Assembly: GCA_021234155.1 (NCBI GenBank)
Contig: JAJEKV010000334.1
Span: forward strand, 1-64,000
Length of the DNA stretch: 64,000 nucleotides
Reading direction: 5' to 3'
Origin: Isoetes taiwanensis
Taxonomy: Eukaryota; Streptophyta; Lycopodiopsida; Isoetales; Isoetaceae
The notes under the pieces are model-generated. The model saw only the letters and a list, made by a program, of their open reading frames with translations, had not been told where the DNA came from and made no database searches. Both the position numbers and the translations under genes were made by a program. Positions within the stretch are counted from its first letter, which is position 1, and each line of letters opens with the position of its first letter. Below, piece after piece: positions 1-10,718 of this stretch.

Positions 1-829
1 AATCCATCCTCATAACCCTATTTTGAGTTCTTCATGAATAGCCTTTTTTGCCTACATTTTGGCACAGATGCGTACTTTACAAATCACTGGAGCACCTTCT
101 ATCGAGGTGGCCAGTTTGCAACAAATGAACACTTATAATCTGTGGTTTCTAAGCAACTGTTGAACATTGTATTATTATACTTAACTTCAAAATCATCATG
201 AATTGTGGAAAACCTTAGTGGTTGCATGCACACATGTTCAAATCCTTGTGCTTTTTATTTTGAACATTTAACTCACCTCGTTGTCACCAATATATTGCTC
301 CTCAGCTTATATTTGTTTTCTTTATTAGATCCGGCTACACTAAAAATTCCCCTTCAATCACCATTCATATCTCATAAATCCTCATGCCCTTTCTTTTATG
401 CTATTCGTGTGAATTGAAATTGTCTTGGAATATCTAAAACAATGCTCTATAAAGCTAACACTCTACATTGTTTTCACACTTTCATCCTCCTCAATGCTTT
501 TTGTTATCATATTATTTAATTCAATTCCAAAGCATAATAAACTATATCTAATGGATGTGACTACTTTTTCCATTTTACATAGTGAATTCGCCTAAAATTG
601 CCCAAGCCTTCTATCGCACATTTTGCTAGTCCCCCGAGGGGTCAAGGATACATGTTGCATTTGCTCAAGATAAAACACACAAGCATATCTTATTGAACAA
701 TATTGCAAGATAACCAAAGAAGGCCAGGCCAATATTGCAAGATAACATAAAGTGACAAATTACAAATGGTATCAATTGATGGAGCTGACGTGATATCGAA
801 CAGCCATGTTATGACCACGAAGCATATTC
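1..829. other. Non-coding AT-rich stretch, nothing recognised
   Basis: Only short chance open frames are present. I see no protein motif, RNA gene or clear repeat. Confidence 0.5.
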
Positions 830-904
830 AGTGGTATATCCATGGCTTGACATGTTATACTCACTAAAAAAAAAAAAACAAACGGGCTTTTTGTGGACTC
901 AAAG

Positions 905-1175
905 CTTTTTTTTGCCATTTAAGGTCGGGCTATCACATGCCCACGTCCGACATTTACAAATGATGGAACGCCACATGCAAACTAACTTCAAATTGGCATC
1001 GAGCAAATGGATTTTTGCCATTTAAGGCTAGCTATAACATGCCCACATCCGACATTTACAGGATGGAATGTCAATTGACATGCAAACTAACTTCAAATTA
1101 GCATTGAGCAATCCGGGACAATAATGTCAAACTAACTTCAAATTAGCATTGAGCAACCGACAATAATGTCAATCC
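905..1175. repeat. Local tandem duplication (about 108 bp, then about 45 bp units)
   Basis: The block starting near 907 (TTTGCCATTTAAGG, then CATGCCCACGTCCGACATTTACA, shown here in two parts) recurs about 108 bp later with mismatches. The segment AACTAACTTCAAATT with GCATTGAGCAA occurs three times, near 982, 1088 and 1133. The first two copies belong to the longer unit and the third is a shorter tandem extension. No coding content is seen. Confidence 0.75.
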
Positions 1176-1442
1176 GATATGAAAATTTTAGCATTAAAAA
1201 CAACTTTCGTGTTTCAAAACCTATTATCTTAGAAGCCACATCATGGTACAAGTGTGTGCTTATGTTATAATCCAAGAATCACAACACAAAGCATTGTTAT
1301 TGTTAAGAATGATACAATATTAGAGCTTTCAAGTCAAGCGCAATACTAGAGCTTTCAAAGAGAGCTTTCGTCGCCCTATTGGCTGTTGACTCAATACTTT
1401 TATTTGTTTTTATTTGTTCTCTCTGAAGCGTTGAAGTTCAAT

Positions 1443-1478
1443 ATGGTATCTAGGATATAAGTTACGAGATCGGCGGAT
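1443..1478 (+). other. Degenerate copia-type primer-binding site
   Basis: TGGTATCTAGGATATAAG followed by TTACGAGATCGG resembles the usual plant Ty1/copia junction, where TGGTATCAGAGC complementary to initiator-Met tRNA is followed by GGTTACGAGATC-like sequence. The upstream stretch with repeated AGAGCTTTCAA (1320-1375) could be the end of a decayed LTR. No gag or pol follows, so this is a remnant at best. Confidence 0.35.
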
Positions 1479-1764
1479 GGGAGAACCATAAAACAATGCT
1501 TCTCCATGTAACGCATCGCCGACAAGTAGAATATGTTCTAATGTGGTGGCATAACAAAATATGGGTGTTCTTGCATCTCATTTGTAACCAAAGTGCCATC
1601 AGACCATCATGTAGAGAAGATGATTCTCTCCCTATCACACCACATAGGAGGTACACAGCTCCTGATTTTCTTAATCTGAGTCCTACGATCCATAATTGAG
1701 TACAACCCAGCAAATATGAAAAGCTGAAGTCTGAAATCATTATACTTGGCATTTGAAAGTGCAT

Positions 1765-4104
1765 ATTAGAAAAGCTCTGATTCCATAAACATAAAAGTTA
1801 CTATGAAGTGACAAAGATTCATTTTGTATGCTGTTCGTGAAAGTTAGATTAAACAGCTGCAATAAGGCACCTAAAAAAAGAGATTGAGAATTGAACCCCA
1901 CACCCCAGAAGACATATTTTTTCCTGAGTCTGGGAAGTCAATAAATTTCCCTTCAAAAGTGGTTGTTTAAAATAGAACTTTCTAAGTTCTAGATCGACCT
2001 ATACAAGCATTAAAGTCTCCAACAAGACTCGTATGATTTCATGAAATGATTCACACCCCAAACATGAAATGATTTAATACCCCAAAATTTAAATATCAAA
2101 CTGTAATGCCCAGGTTATGAGAGACCAAACAGAATACTTGACAAAGAATTCTAGAAAGGAAGGAGGTTCTTATTTACCACAGTTGGCAGCAGTTACAGAC
2201 ACAGAGAGTATGCAATCTTATTTCTGGATAATCCTTGAGATGGAAACACAGCCACTAGACCAATAGCACAGCCTAGTATCATTTATGATCTTAATTTATT
2301 GAAACAAGCCTGACTTCCATAACCAGCAAGCAACTTGCCTTCCTGAAGAAGATGATCGTTGATTGATTGAATCCTTTTTTATTTGTTTATCATAGAACCC
2401 CAACTAATTCATAAGAATTGTTTCTTATCTGCCCAGAATTCATCAAACATATGATCTAAGGTGCGCTTTTTCTTTTGTGACACCTCAGAACACCCCAAGA
2501 ATTCAGCCCAACTCACCAAATCAGGCTCTATTGGTATCTTATTAAAAAGTCCTCGACTATCTATTTGCCATGCTCTGCTTAAAAGTTAAAAGCATGCATC
2601 TGCAATGATCTGCTAGTGGTCTAAAGAGATAATCTTGTAACATAGAATTAAAACAATGATAACCTTCATCAATTAAACCCCTACAACCATGAATTTTACT
2701 TCTTACTCTTTAACTTTTCAGAACTTTTAGCAATAACAGGTCGCCCATGCCAAGTTCTGCAAAAGTAATATGCATCGGCCATAACTCCCAACGAGACAAG
2801 CTAAAGTTAAATGTAAATCATCTTTATTGCCTGCAAAGCCTACATATGCTTAACACGATATCGCCTATAATTGTAATAAAAAATTCTCAAACAAGTATCT
2901 TAGAAAATAAAAGTTACAATAAGAAAGAACTAGATAGTTAGGCATTACCCACCAAACAAAAATATTTAAGAAAGTTAGCGGACAAGACTGCAGGTTATGG
3001 CAAGCTGAGGGTCCACTACAGGACTTTCTTGAAGTTGGAAGCGACGGACTTTCTTGAATGGACACAAGCAACCATTTTCAACATAATTCAGCTAAATCAC
3101 GCTTAAGCCTAAACCCAGAAAATAATTTTAAACAAACAAATTAAATAACGCCAAATGGATAGTTAACTGTTCCAAAGAGGAATTGTCAATTCTATTGCAT
3201 CCGCATCTTTGGGAAGCTTAGTCAACAGTTCAGAGGATCCCTATACAGATGTATCCTATTATACTGGCATATGCACAGCCCTAAACATGACAAATATATT
3301 CTGATGCAATTGCCTGGAATTGGGAAGCTGCCAACCACTAGTTTAGATGATGCCTATGCCTCGCCTCACTAGTTTTGAGGATGCCTATGCAGAGGTACCC
3401 CATTATACTGAGTATAATCACAGACCCTATAATCCAAGAGAAGATAGGAGGCTTACAAAGCAATATGCAGAGTCATAACCTCAAAACGAACCAAGAATTG
3501 ACCTTGTGCCAGCACATATACGTTCTTTACCAGTTTGCAACATTATGTGCTGATAATAATTGATTAAGATAAACCTAGGAAGAAAATGGCAGGCTGAAGG
3601 AGTGATGAGTGGCCACATTAGAGATACAGAAGGCTGCATTTTCATATAGAATTTTTGGTTCTGCAACACATCAGCAGCAAGGTACGTAGATCAAAATGTG
3701 GATTGACTACCATTATTGTCCTACATCATAGCAAAGGGGACATTTTGGTCTTTCAAATTCCAACAATTAATGTAAAAGAGTCATAGCCATATGCTGATGC
3801 ATTGAGTTCAAATCGCCCCTTCTTATTTGATGCATTGCCGGCAGCCAGCAACTTAAGAGACATACAGACTGGTCCCTGTTCATCAGATAAAACTTTTAAT
3901 CATGTCATGCAGAGGTTTTACTAAAGAATGCATTGCACATGCCTTTGCAGCTAAAACTGACCCCACCACATCTAAACATCAACTTGCACAGATTACAGAG
4001 CAAACTCTGGCAAATAAACATGTTGGTGCATACCAAAAGGAGAACCCGAAATGCAAATGGCATGGCAGAGTAACTCACGTCTCAAATGCCAGGACGGCAT
4101 TATT
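1765..4104. other. Non-coding stretch, nothing recognised
   Basis: There are only short open frames on both strands, none with a recognisable motif. A loose repeat occurs near 3200-3420: two sentences containing GAGG, ATGCC and CCC..TTATACTG are separated by about 150 bp. I see no promoter or RNA gene I can support. Confidence 0.4.
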
Positions 4105-4570
4105 CTGTGATAACGGGAACTATAATCTTGAATATGATCTTAATTAACGCTGGGTAAAGCTACGATAAATAGGAGCTATAAAACTCTAATTTACCTTTTG
4201 TGGAGCATCTTCTGGCCTCAACCATAGACGACGATCCATACCTTTTGTGGAGCATCTTCTGATCTAACCTAGGCGACGGTCCAAAAGGCCATTGAATTTT
4301 GAAAAGTCTATTCTAGATCATGATCAAATGGCTTAAGCCACATCCAACTCAAATTATCCTGTGATGCCGGGAACTATGATCTTGAATATGATCTAATTAA
4401 GGCTGAAATAGAGTTGCGATAAATAGAGCTAACAAAACCCTGATTTATTTTTGTGGAGCATCATAAGGCGTCGATCCATACCTTTGTGGAGCATCTTCTG
4501 TTTCTAACCTAGGCGACGGTCCAGAACGGCCATCGAATTTTGAAGGACCGCTTAAGCCATAACCACTCAC
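4105..4570. repeat. Two-copy tandem duplication, period about 254 bp
   Basis: Copy 1 (4105-4350) and copy 2 (4359-4570) both begin with CTGTGAT(A/G) and CGGGAACTAT, continue with CTTGAATATGATCT and end with GCTTAAGCCA. Inside each copy TTTGTGGAGCATCTTCTG and CTAACCTAGGCGACGGTCCA also recur, so a shorter repeat is embedded. The copies differ by many substitutions and small indels, so the duplication is not recent. Confidence 0.85.
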
Positions 4571-5032
4571 ATTTTTGACACAGCCTTCGGGAGAGATAAG
4601 AGGTTAAATTGTTGAAGAAAATATTTACCAGACAAGGTTTGCTGTAGAAGATTCGAAAGTTTTTTTTTAAAGGTTTGGAATGAGGTTTTAATTTTATGGC
4701 TTATTGGGTAATGGTTTGATATATTAATTTTAGAAAGTAGGGTTTTCCTTTTTTGGTGGGTGGTCCTCAGGGGCTGGTCCTCATGTGGCTGCAATTCATG
4801 TCGTGGGCTGTGGCATGTGGCTGCAGAATGCGTCGGATCTAGCTGTATTGGTTGGGTTCCTTCGGTTTTGTGCGTGACGGGAGATGATCACGTAATTTTC
4901 CATCCGGGTTTTCCATCCACGCATCTACGACGGGTTCGCCATCATCCGGTCAGAATTTTGACTCGAATAGCATACGCCCCGGATCTAGATGCTGTAATAA
5001 AATACAATAGAATGGAAAGGCATGGGCGGTGT

Positions 5033-5075
5033 TACTGGTAAGACTTTTACCGGGGTTCGACTCCCCGGCCAGTAG
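5033..5075 (+). ncRNA. tRNA-like minihelix (acceptor plus T-arm only)
   Basis: TACTGGT (5033-5039) pairs with GCCAGTA (5068-5074), giving a 7-bp acceptor-like stem with one T-G pair. CGGGG (5051-5055) pairs with CCCCG (5063-5067) around the 7-nt loop TTCGACT, a canonical T-loop that doubles as a Pol III B box (GGTTCGACTCC). Only 11 nt (5040-5050) replace the D and anticodon arms, so this cannot be an ordinary tRNA. It may be a decayed tRNA, the head of a tRNA-derived SINE, or a transcribed minihelix. No CCA follows. Confidence 0.45.
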
Positions 5076-5913
5076 ATCCTCTATGCAGCCATGGTTGTGT
5101 TCTTCAGACGATTTTGCTGCAAACGATTTCCCTTGCACTTACAGACGATTTTCCTTGCTTCATTCTTCTAGATTTTCCATCTTCTTCTTCGATTTCTATG
5201 GATAATAAAAAGACATTATGGTAGCAATTAAAGAGAATATGCATTTGTATTAGGCAAATGAAATGTTGATCTATAAATGTTTTGCTTGTTCTTCTAAAAT
5301 AGCAATACCTTTTTATTTGGGATGGGTAAGCTATTATAACTAAGATATTGCATTTCAACTCTTTGTTGTACCTAAGGTCTTGCATTCCAAAATCCATGCG
5401 GAGTGGAACTCTGTGCACGCTAGGTAACAATACTTACTTGGGCACCTACAGTGTTGCATTCGAGGAGATTCGAGGTGAGCAATGTAAATATCATAAGGAA
5501 CGTAGACAAAGGGTCACCATTTTCTAATTTTGCAACTTGATATTGGAATATATCCTTGTTTCTAACACTCATTGCGTGCAATTGGTGGGTAAGAATAAAA
5601 TTTGACACATTCTACAGTTCCTTGCAGAAAATAATTATGTGCAAAGCTATTATTTTGAGCTCCAAAATTATATCATAATCCGCTTGAAGAACCAAGGTGG
5701 TCAATTGCACATGATTTGCGACTTTAGACCTGGTCTAGACCTCATTGTGCTCAAGCACTATACTACATTCATAGAGCAAGATGTTACTTTTACTTGCATC
5801 CATGCCTTTGTGAGGCAGTTCCAAAATCGAGCTCTTCAAATTTTATTCCTATATCTTACTTCTTTTTCTTTTTAAAGAAGCAACCATCTTTAGAAAATCA
5901 TGTCTTACCACTA
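5076..5913. other. Non-coding stretch beside the retrotransposon nest
   Basis: No recognised gene. A short duplication of the CAGACGATTTT phrase occurs near 5106 and 5143. The sequence at 5905-5918 is the left side of the target site of the outer retrotransposon. Confidence 0.4.
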
Positions 5914-5918
5914 TTATC
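5914..5918. repeat. Target-site duplication TTATC (left)
   Basis: TTATC precedes the lower LTR and recurs at 29723-29727 directly after the upper LTR. Five bases is the usual size for Ty3/gypsy integration. Confidence 0.7.
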
Positions 5919-6559
5919 TCAGGACGCCTTGCGCTTATATAATGACAATCGTCAGATATATCAAGGTCCCCATCCAACAACATCTGTCACATGGGTCCTC
6001 CGTCTAACCCGCATGGGCCCTCCGTCTAACAACGAGTAGAGGACACGGAGGTGTCATTCTGGCCCGTCCCCTATGGGCTCCTACATCAGCAAAAGCAACA
6101 TAACAACGTAAGCACTAGCAATAAGAACAACAAACTACCTCGAAGGGTAGGAATAATCCATCCATCCATGTCATTAAATAGAAGCATATAACAAAAATAC
6201 ATCAAATAGAGGCTCCTACCCGTGCCTCGGACTGAAAGGGAGGAATTGATCATGGCTAGGGTCTCCGTGACAGATCGTAATCGACCGAGTTATGGCAATG
6301 ATTTAGGCTCGCAATAGACAATGGCTAGGGTTGACCACCCATTCGCCCCCCCGTATACTTTGGTGAGATAGGCTAAATCGCTCGTCGTGACAAGAATCAC
6401 GGAGATGTAATCCCATGGTATCACCCAATGAGACTACTCCCGGGTTGCATCTCCCCGATCCGATGAGGTAGGAAGGGTCGGCCTCCCTCTCCGAGTCTAG
6501 TGGCTCCATGGGCACTGAGCCGAGGCACCATCATCGAGCAGATATTTCGAGTAGACTCC

Positions 6560-7080
6560 AGTTGAGTTGCACATTTGTCCTAGTAGAGCCATTCTAGAAT
6601 GCATAGTTTTGAGCATGAACCCTATTCAATGAACCCTAACTATAAGTTAGATGTATGTGATTAGGATCAGTTGTTATTCTTGTTATTTATCATGTTATGT
6701 TGATATATGATGATGGTTGATCTTATGTTTGCACCTCTTGTGTATTGGGAAGGGGGATAGAGCATTATTTAGATGATGCTCCTAGTTTAGACCCATTAGT
6801 TCCCATTATTATGCGACATGTGCATAGAGCCCACCCGACTACGGAGGCTATGGAGTGCCCGAGTACCGCATAACGGGGTCAGTGGCAAAGTGGAGGGAGG
6901 TCCGTGCTGAGCGTGGCTATTGGGGACCCATGGTGGGCTAGGCTTATAGTTGGTCACTTCGTGTGGGCCGGATATGAGTCCGACACTTCCTGGGTCAATG
7001 GTGTCGCCATGACTCTCAAGAGCTGCAAGTGCCGGCATGGCTCTTGTTTTGGGGAGTTTAGTTGGGTACGGACGTGTCTT
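6560..7080. repeat. Segment inverted relative to the partner LTR
   Basis: Plus-strand phrases here, such as TAGTAGAGCCATTCTA, GAGCATGAACCCTA, GTGGAGGGAGGTCCGTGCTG and GGGTACGGACGTGT, occur as reverse complements in order within about 28755-29285 of the other LTR. Flanking LTR sequence on both sides is collinear. Which orientation is ancestral cannot be told from two copies. Confidence 0.85.
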
Positions 7081-7809
7081 GACACACGCTGGACCTAGTC
7101 TAACTCTGTTCCACCAAATATACTAATCTTTTATAAAGAAAGACCGCCCATTTCGTTCAATGTTGCACTAATCTCTGCCAGGTCCTCTGCAGGGGTATGG
7201 GGGCTTAGAAACCGACACCTCCTGTGGTTGTAATGTAGCAGATACATTGTTTGTCCGGGCTTGCTTAGCCCGGTTGGATAGGGATCAAGTAGCCTCAATA
7301 GAATGTTGTCCGGCCAATAATAAGGAAGCATACATTAGGGTTCTCCATCGTTAGTCTTCTAGTGTTGTCCACCAGAGTGGAGCATCCTTTTTTATCCCAA
7401 GGAAGCACGCCACCGGCATAGGAACTTGGCCCGATTCCTCACCATCGCCTCAATATTTCTCTTTGCATGCTCGTGGTCATACCTCCCGCTAACAAGATTT
7501 GACTTATGTGATCTCACCGTGACGGTTCCATCTCTCTCGGTGTGTGGTTCGAGTAGATGAGCTTTTCATGCTATGCTCGTGCTTCGGACTCAAGCATCGC
7601 AACATCGCTGTCGAAGACCATCCTAATCGGAGTTGTGGGCACAAACTGGTGGATCAAAAGTTGGTGGAGCCAAAAGTGGTCTAGGTTTAGGGTTTGGCCT
7701 TTTATGTGTTAGGGTTCACATGAGGGCTACTTGGCTCTAATAGTGTGCGTCCATGTGGTGGGTCATCTATAGAGTGAAGGCATGTGGAAATGGGTCACCT
7801 CGTAAGGTT

Positions 7810-7881
7810 GGCCAAGTTATGTAAATAACTTGGCCATTCTCCCACGCTTATGCATACAAATCTACTAGTGTAGATTTGTAT
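7810..7881. repeat. Two perfect inverted repeats at the start of the LTR (U3)
   Basis: GGCCAAGTTAT / ATAACTTGGCC (7810-7820 and 7825-7835, 4-nt spacer) and ATACAAATCTAC / GTAGATTTGTAT (7854-7865 and 7870-7881, 4-nt spacer) are exact. A third imperfect one, with GATATAA and TTATATC, follows near 7893-7912. The same three are present, slightly mutated, at about 29592-29712 in the partner LTR, so they predate insertion. They could be factor-binding palindromes or hairpins. Confidence 0.7.
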
Positions 7882-7937
7882 AGTGATGTGGCCTAGGATA
7901 TAATGATTTATATCGTATAATCTAGGGGAACGCCACA

Positions 7938-7947
7938 TTCCCCCTTT
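7938..7947 (-). other. Polypurine tract
   Basis: The minus strand reads AAAGGGGGAA immediately before the LTR start TGTGGCG. This is the usual position and composition of the plus-strand primer of LTR retrotransposons. Confidence 0.75.
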
Positions 7948-8607
7948 AGAATAATGTTGTCCTCAAAGATTACATAAGGTGAAACTAACCAAGGCCAACA
8001 TTTATGACAATAACAAGATTTAAGTTAACACTTAGAATTTATTATGAAAATAACATGATATTTAATTATATCGATCATTGTAAAGGCTATATTGATATAC
8101 ATACAAAATTATATAGCCTTAACAAGTTTTACATTATAATAAGATAATAACGTAATTATAAGTCACAAATTAAGACTAAATCTTATAATTCCTATTCATG
8201 TCGCGGATGCGCCCCATCCATTTGTCGCCATTGCTTCTATTGGCCCGCCAAGTAATTAATCAATTGTGGTTTCTAAGGGTCCACCCCTTTATTGTTTTTA
8301 TTTAACCTACATGAATGTAACATTTCCCACCATAGGTGGAGGATGCTTCCATAATGGCCGCGGAAGATGTGCCCTATCATGCCTAAGATGAATGCATGTC
8401 TAATGCCTACACCTTTTGTCACCCTTGGCATAGGAGGTGGTATATCCTCCATAATAGCCATAGACTCTAGATGGTTCCTATCATGCACTTATCCATGATC
8501 TCCGCTTATGACTCATGCATGCCTACTTAATCTATAGGCATTGAATCATGGCATAAGGAACATTAAATATGATCCCATCATCACGTGCTTGCCTATCATG
8601 GCTACTT
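7948..8607. other. Internal 3' region of the outer element, no coding sequence seen
   Basis: AT-rich sequence (7980-8190), then mixed sequence. No ORF with a recognisable motif is present. It lies between the integrase end and the PPT of the outer element. Confidence 0.4.
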
Positions 8608-8705
8608 TTTGATCCTTGATCGCCGGATTCTCGCTAAATGCATACACTCACCCTCTTTTGATCCTTGATCGCCGGATCTCGCTAAATGCATACACTCACC
8701 CTCTT
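8608..8705. repeat. 48-bp tandem duplication
   Basis: The unit containing TTGATCCTTGATCGCCGGA and TAAATGCATACACTCACCC occurs twice head-to-tail, differing by about one base and one indel. This suggests a recent duplication. Confidence 0.85.
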
Positions 8706-8956
8706 TGATGTCGACAATGTCGATGACGAAGTTATCTCTTGCATTGTTCCATAAACTGTGGGTATTGCTTTTAAAGATCGATGGTATGCACGCCGCCTCT
8801 TTCACCGATAAGTATTTCCACTTGACAACTATTGGAGGACTTGAGATCTTCTTGTTTTCTTATACGCTTTATCAAGAAGAGCTTCTGGAACAATCTCAAG
8901 TTGTTCCTTGGTCATTTTCAATAAAGTTAGAGTCTCCAATATCTCCTCTGGATTAG

Positions 8957-9125
8957 GTAGATAGATAGATAGATAGTATTTTAACGTCACGCCACTAGGC
9001 AGCATCCAACTGGACATGTGACCACACACCACACTACATTGCTCGGTTGGGCCCTGCCCCCAACCACCTTACATTGCGTCTATTAGGATTTGACCCCCAA
9101 CAGTACCAAGTGCGATTCTGGGCGG
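8957..9125 (-). mobile_element. Microsatellite-tailed short retroelement, (TATC)n tail
   Basis: On the minus strand GTGACGTTAAAATAC is followed by about five TATC units. This is one member of a dispersed family in this window that shares a (G)GACGTTAAAA 3' core. The 5' limit is uncertain. Confidence 0.5.
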
Positions 9126-9502
9126 TCTCGAACTGTCAAGTGTGCGAGGAGATCCAATTTATAGGATTGGTACCTATCGTTTGAATGATTTGGAATGGTT
9201 CCCCCCACCTTGAAGCAAGCTTCTTGCAATTGCCGATGTGGAGGTTTGCTTGTTTGACTTTTATTTTGTGCCAACATTATCCTCTACTTGGAATTTCCTT
9301 TTTGTTCTGCACTCATCGACTATGCTCTTTTGTCGACTTCTTGCTGCCAAGACATGGCCTCGAACTTCTTCGATTAATTGTTGCATCTCTGTCATCATTT
9401 GTTGAGAAACTTTTACATTGGACACTGTGTTATATCAAGTGTCCAGTGTTAAGCATTGATGACCATAATTTATCATGATGGGGAACATTTGCAAGGAATC
9501 TT

Positions 9503-9660
9503 TCTTTTTCTTTTTTTTTTTGAAGGACGAACAAAAAGTTTATTAATGAGCAAGAATAAGTACAAAATGAATATTTCTCATCTAGTTGTGTAAACACAAG
9601 AGGATGCTGCTGGAACACGAGCCTGCGACACCATGTGCTCACTCCATACTAGATAAGTAA
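9503..9660 (-). mobile_element. 3' end of a second LINE-like element
   Basis: A T-rich run (minus-strand poly-A) at 9503-9521 is followed by TTGAAGGACG, then TTTATTAATGAG and AAGTACA. This parallels the 3' end of the 12.4-kb LINE (TTGAGGG, TTTATTAATTTAG, GAGTACA). No coding domain is visible upstream, so it may be a short 5'-truncated copy. Confidence 0.4.
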
Positions 9661-10298
9661 AAGGAGATAAGGCTCTGCTTAAGAGTCTAACCTGATTCAA
9701 CTTGTAATGGCGGCCAACCGATATGACTACCTAATCTCGTGAGAGTTTGAAGATGTAAGTTGGTCCTTCGACAAGACAAGATATCTTCACCAAATCAGCC
9801 CATTGAAGTGGAGCAAAGCCACCACACGCAGCTGTAAGGATCAGAATCAATGATAGCAAGTGCAAGAGGAGAGCCGAGATGCAGGTGTTAGAACCCTTAG
9901 TCGACTTTTCGAGGTCAATGAAGAGCCGGTGGATGTTTAGGTGGAGGGTGGGCACCACGCATCATCAATGTCCATGCACCGCCCACGAAGCCGCTTCCAC
10001 CGCTTCTTGCGACCTCCTCCAATCTCATCCAACCTTTGTTTTCTGTTGATCCAAAGCAAATAGAGGCACGAGACCAAAGAAATGGAATAGATGTAGAAGA
10101 AGTCATAGGGGAATAAGAGACATCCATTGAAGAAGGAGCAGAGCTAGGAGTAGGATTTGTAGCAGAGGCAACCGGAGGAGCCTGCTGGTAAGGGGGCCTC
10201 AGGGAACATGAGAGCTAGCTCTGGGCCATTTAACAAACGTAGCTTGAATGGAAAGAACATGGGCCCACTTTGAACAACAATTGTCTGAGGCAACAAGC

Positions 10299-10400
10299 TT
10301 TCCAACGAGCCCAGAATCACTAAAACAAACTTTATATCAACGGAAAGAGCACGCAACAAGCTTTCAAAGGAGCCCAGAATCACTAAAATCTGACATGGGA
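10299..10400. repeat. Short tandem duplication (about 63 bp period)
   Basis: CAACAAGCTTTC and GAGCCCAGAATCACTAAAA appear in order twice, with a few substitutions and a short spacer difference. Confidence 0.7.
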
Positions 10401-10446
10401 ATCAAAAGTTATGTGCAAACGAAAGGGGCTGAAACCCTAGGCACCA

Positions 10447-10563
10447 TCACCAGCGCCCTTCAGCCATCACCCTAGAGTTGCCCCCGAAGTTCTTCTTCAT
10501 GGAGGAATCTTTCTTGGTACTATTATATGTGAACTCTACCAAGTAAATATAGTCACCCAATTT
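10447..10563 (-). pseudogene. Ty3/gypsy integrase fragment, C-terminal side
   Basis: The minus-strand frame reads KLGDYIYLVEFTYNSTKK, matching the gypsy integrase stretch normally written as D..LPLVEFAYN.S.H.S. It is the direct continuation of the integrase piece at 21878-22077 (ending NKQSK): the codon run CAG TCA AAA TTG GGT is restored if the 10564-21877 insertion is removed. The fragment stops soon after, at SSMKKNFGG, in place of the usual SPFE..YG region. It is non-functional. Confidence 0.75.
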
Positions 10564-10718
10564 TGTGACGTTCCTAACCGACATGCCCTTAACCAACTGG
10601 GCAAAACCGTCTAGATGTTTATGAGTAGTCGCTTCTACCCATTTATGCCGGTGTCTCGGGACCACCCCACAGGCACATTCAAGGTTCGAATACTCGAGCG
10701 GTCTACCATGGAGGGTCA
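10564..10718 (-). repeat. 3' LTR of the inner non-autonomous element
   Basis: Nearly identical to 21722-21877: both contain GACGTTCCTAACCGACATGC, GGGCAAAACCGTCTAGA and TCGAGCGGTCTACCATGG. Visible differences are few (GATG/GACG, GACCACC/GAACGCC). The extreme start differs: TTGACCCTCCATGG here against TGTAACGGGCCCATGG in the partner. Confidence 0.85.

Larger units (their letters stand above)
5919..7937 (-). repeat. 3' LTR of the outer gypsy element (rearranged copy)
   Basis: On the minus strand the LTR starts TGTGGCGTTCCCC at 7937. It matches the 28142-29722 LTR at both ends: about 5950-6510 to 28185-28745 and about 7520-7937 to 29325-29722. The middle (about 6560-7080) is inverted relative to the other copy, and about 7100-7510 has no counterpart there, which explains the extra length (about 2.0 against 1.6 kb). 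The outer end (5919 TCAGGACGCC) has decayed from TGTGGCGCTCC. Confidence 0.85.

Noticed and set aside
4760-5041. 93-codon plus-strand ORF (MVLRGWSSCGC...)
   Set aside because: No motif, runs into the tRNA-like structure, and overlaps other short frames; judged chance.
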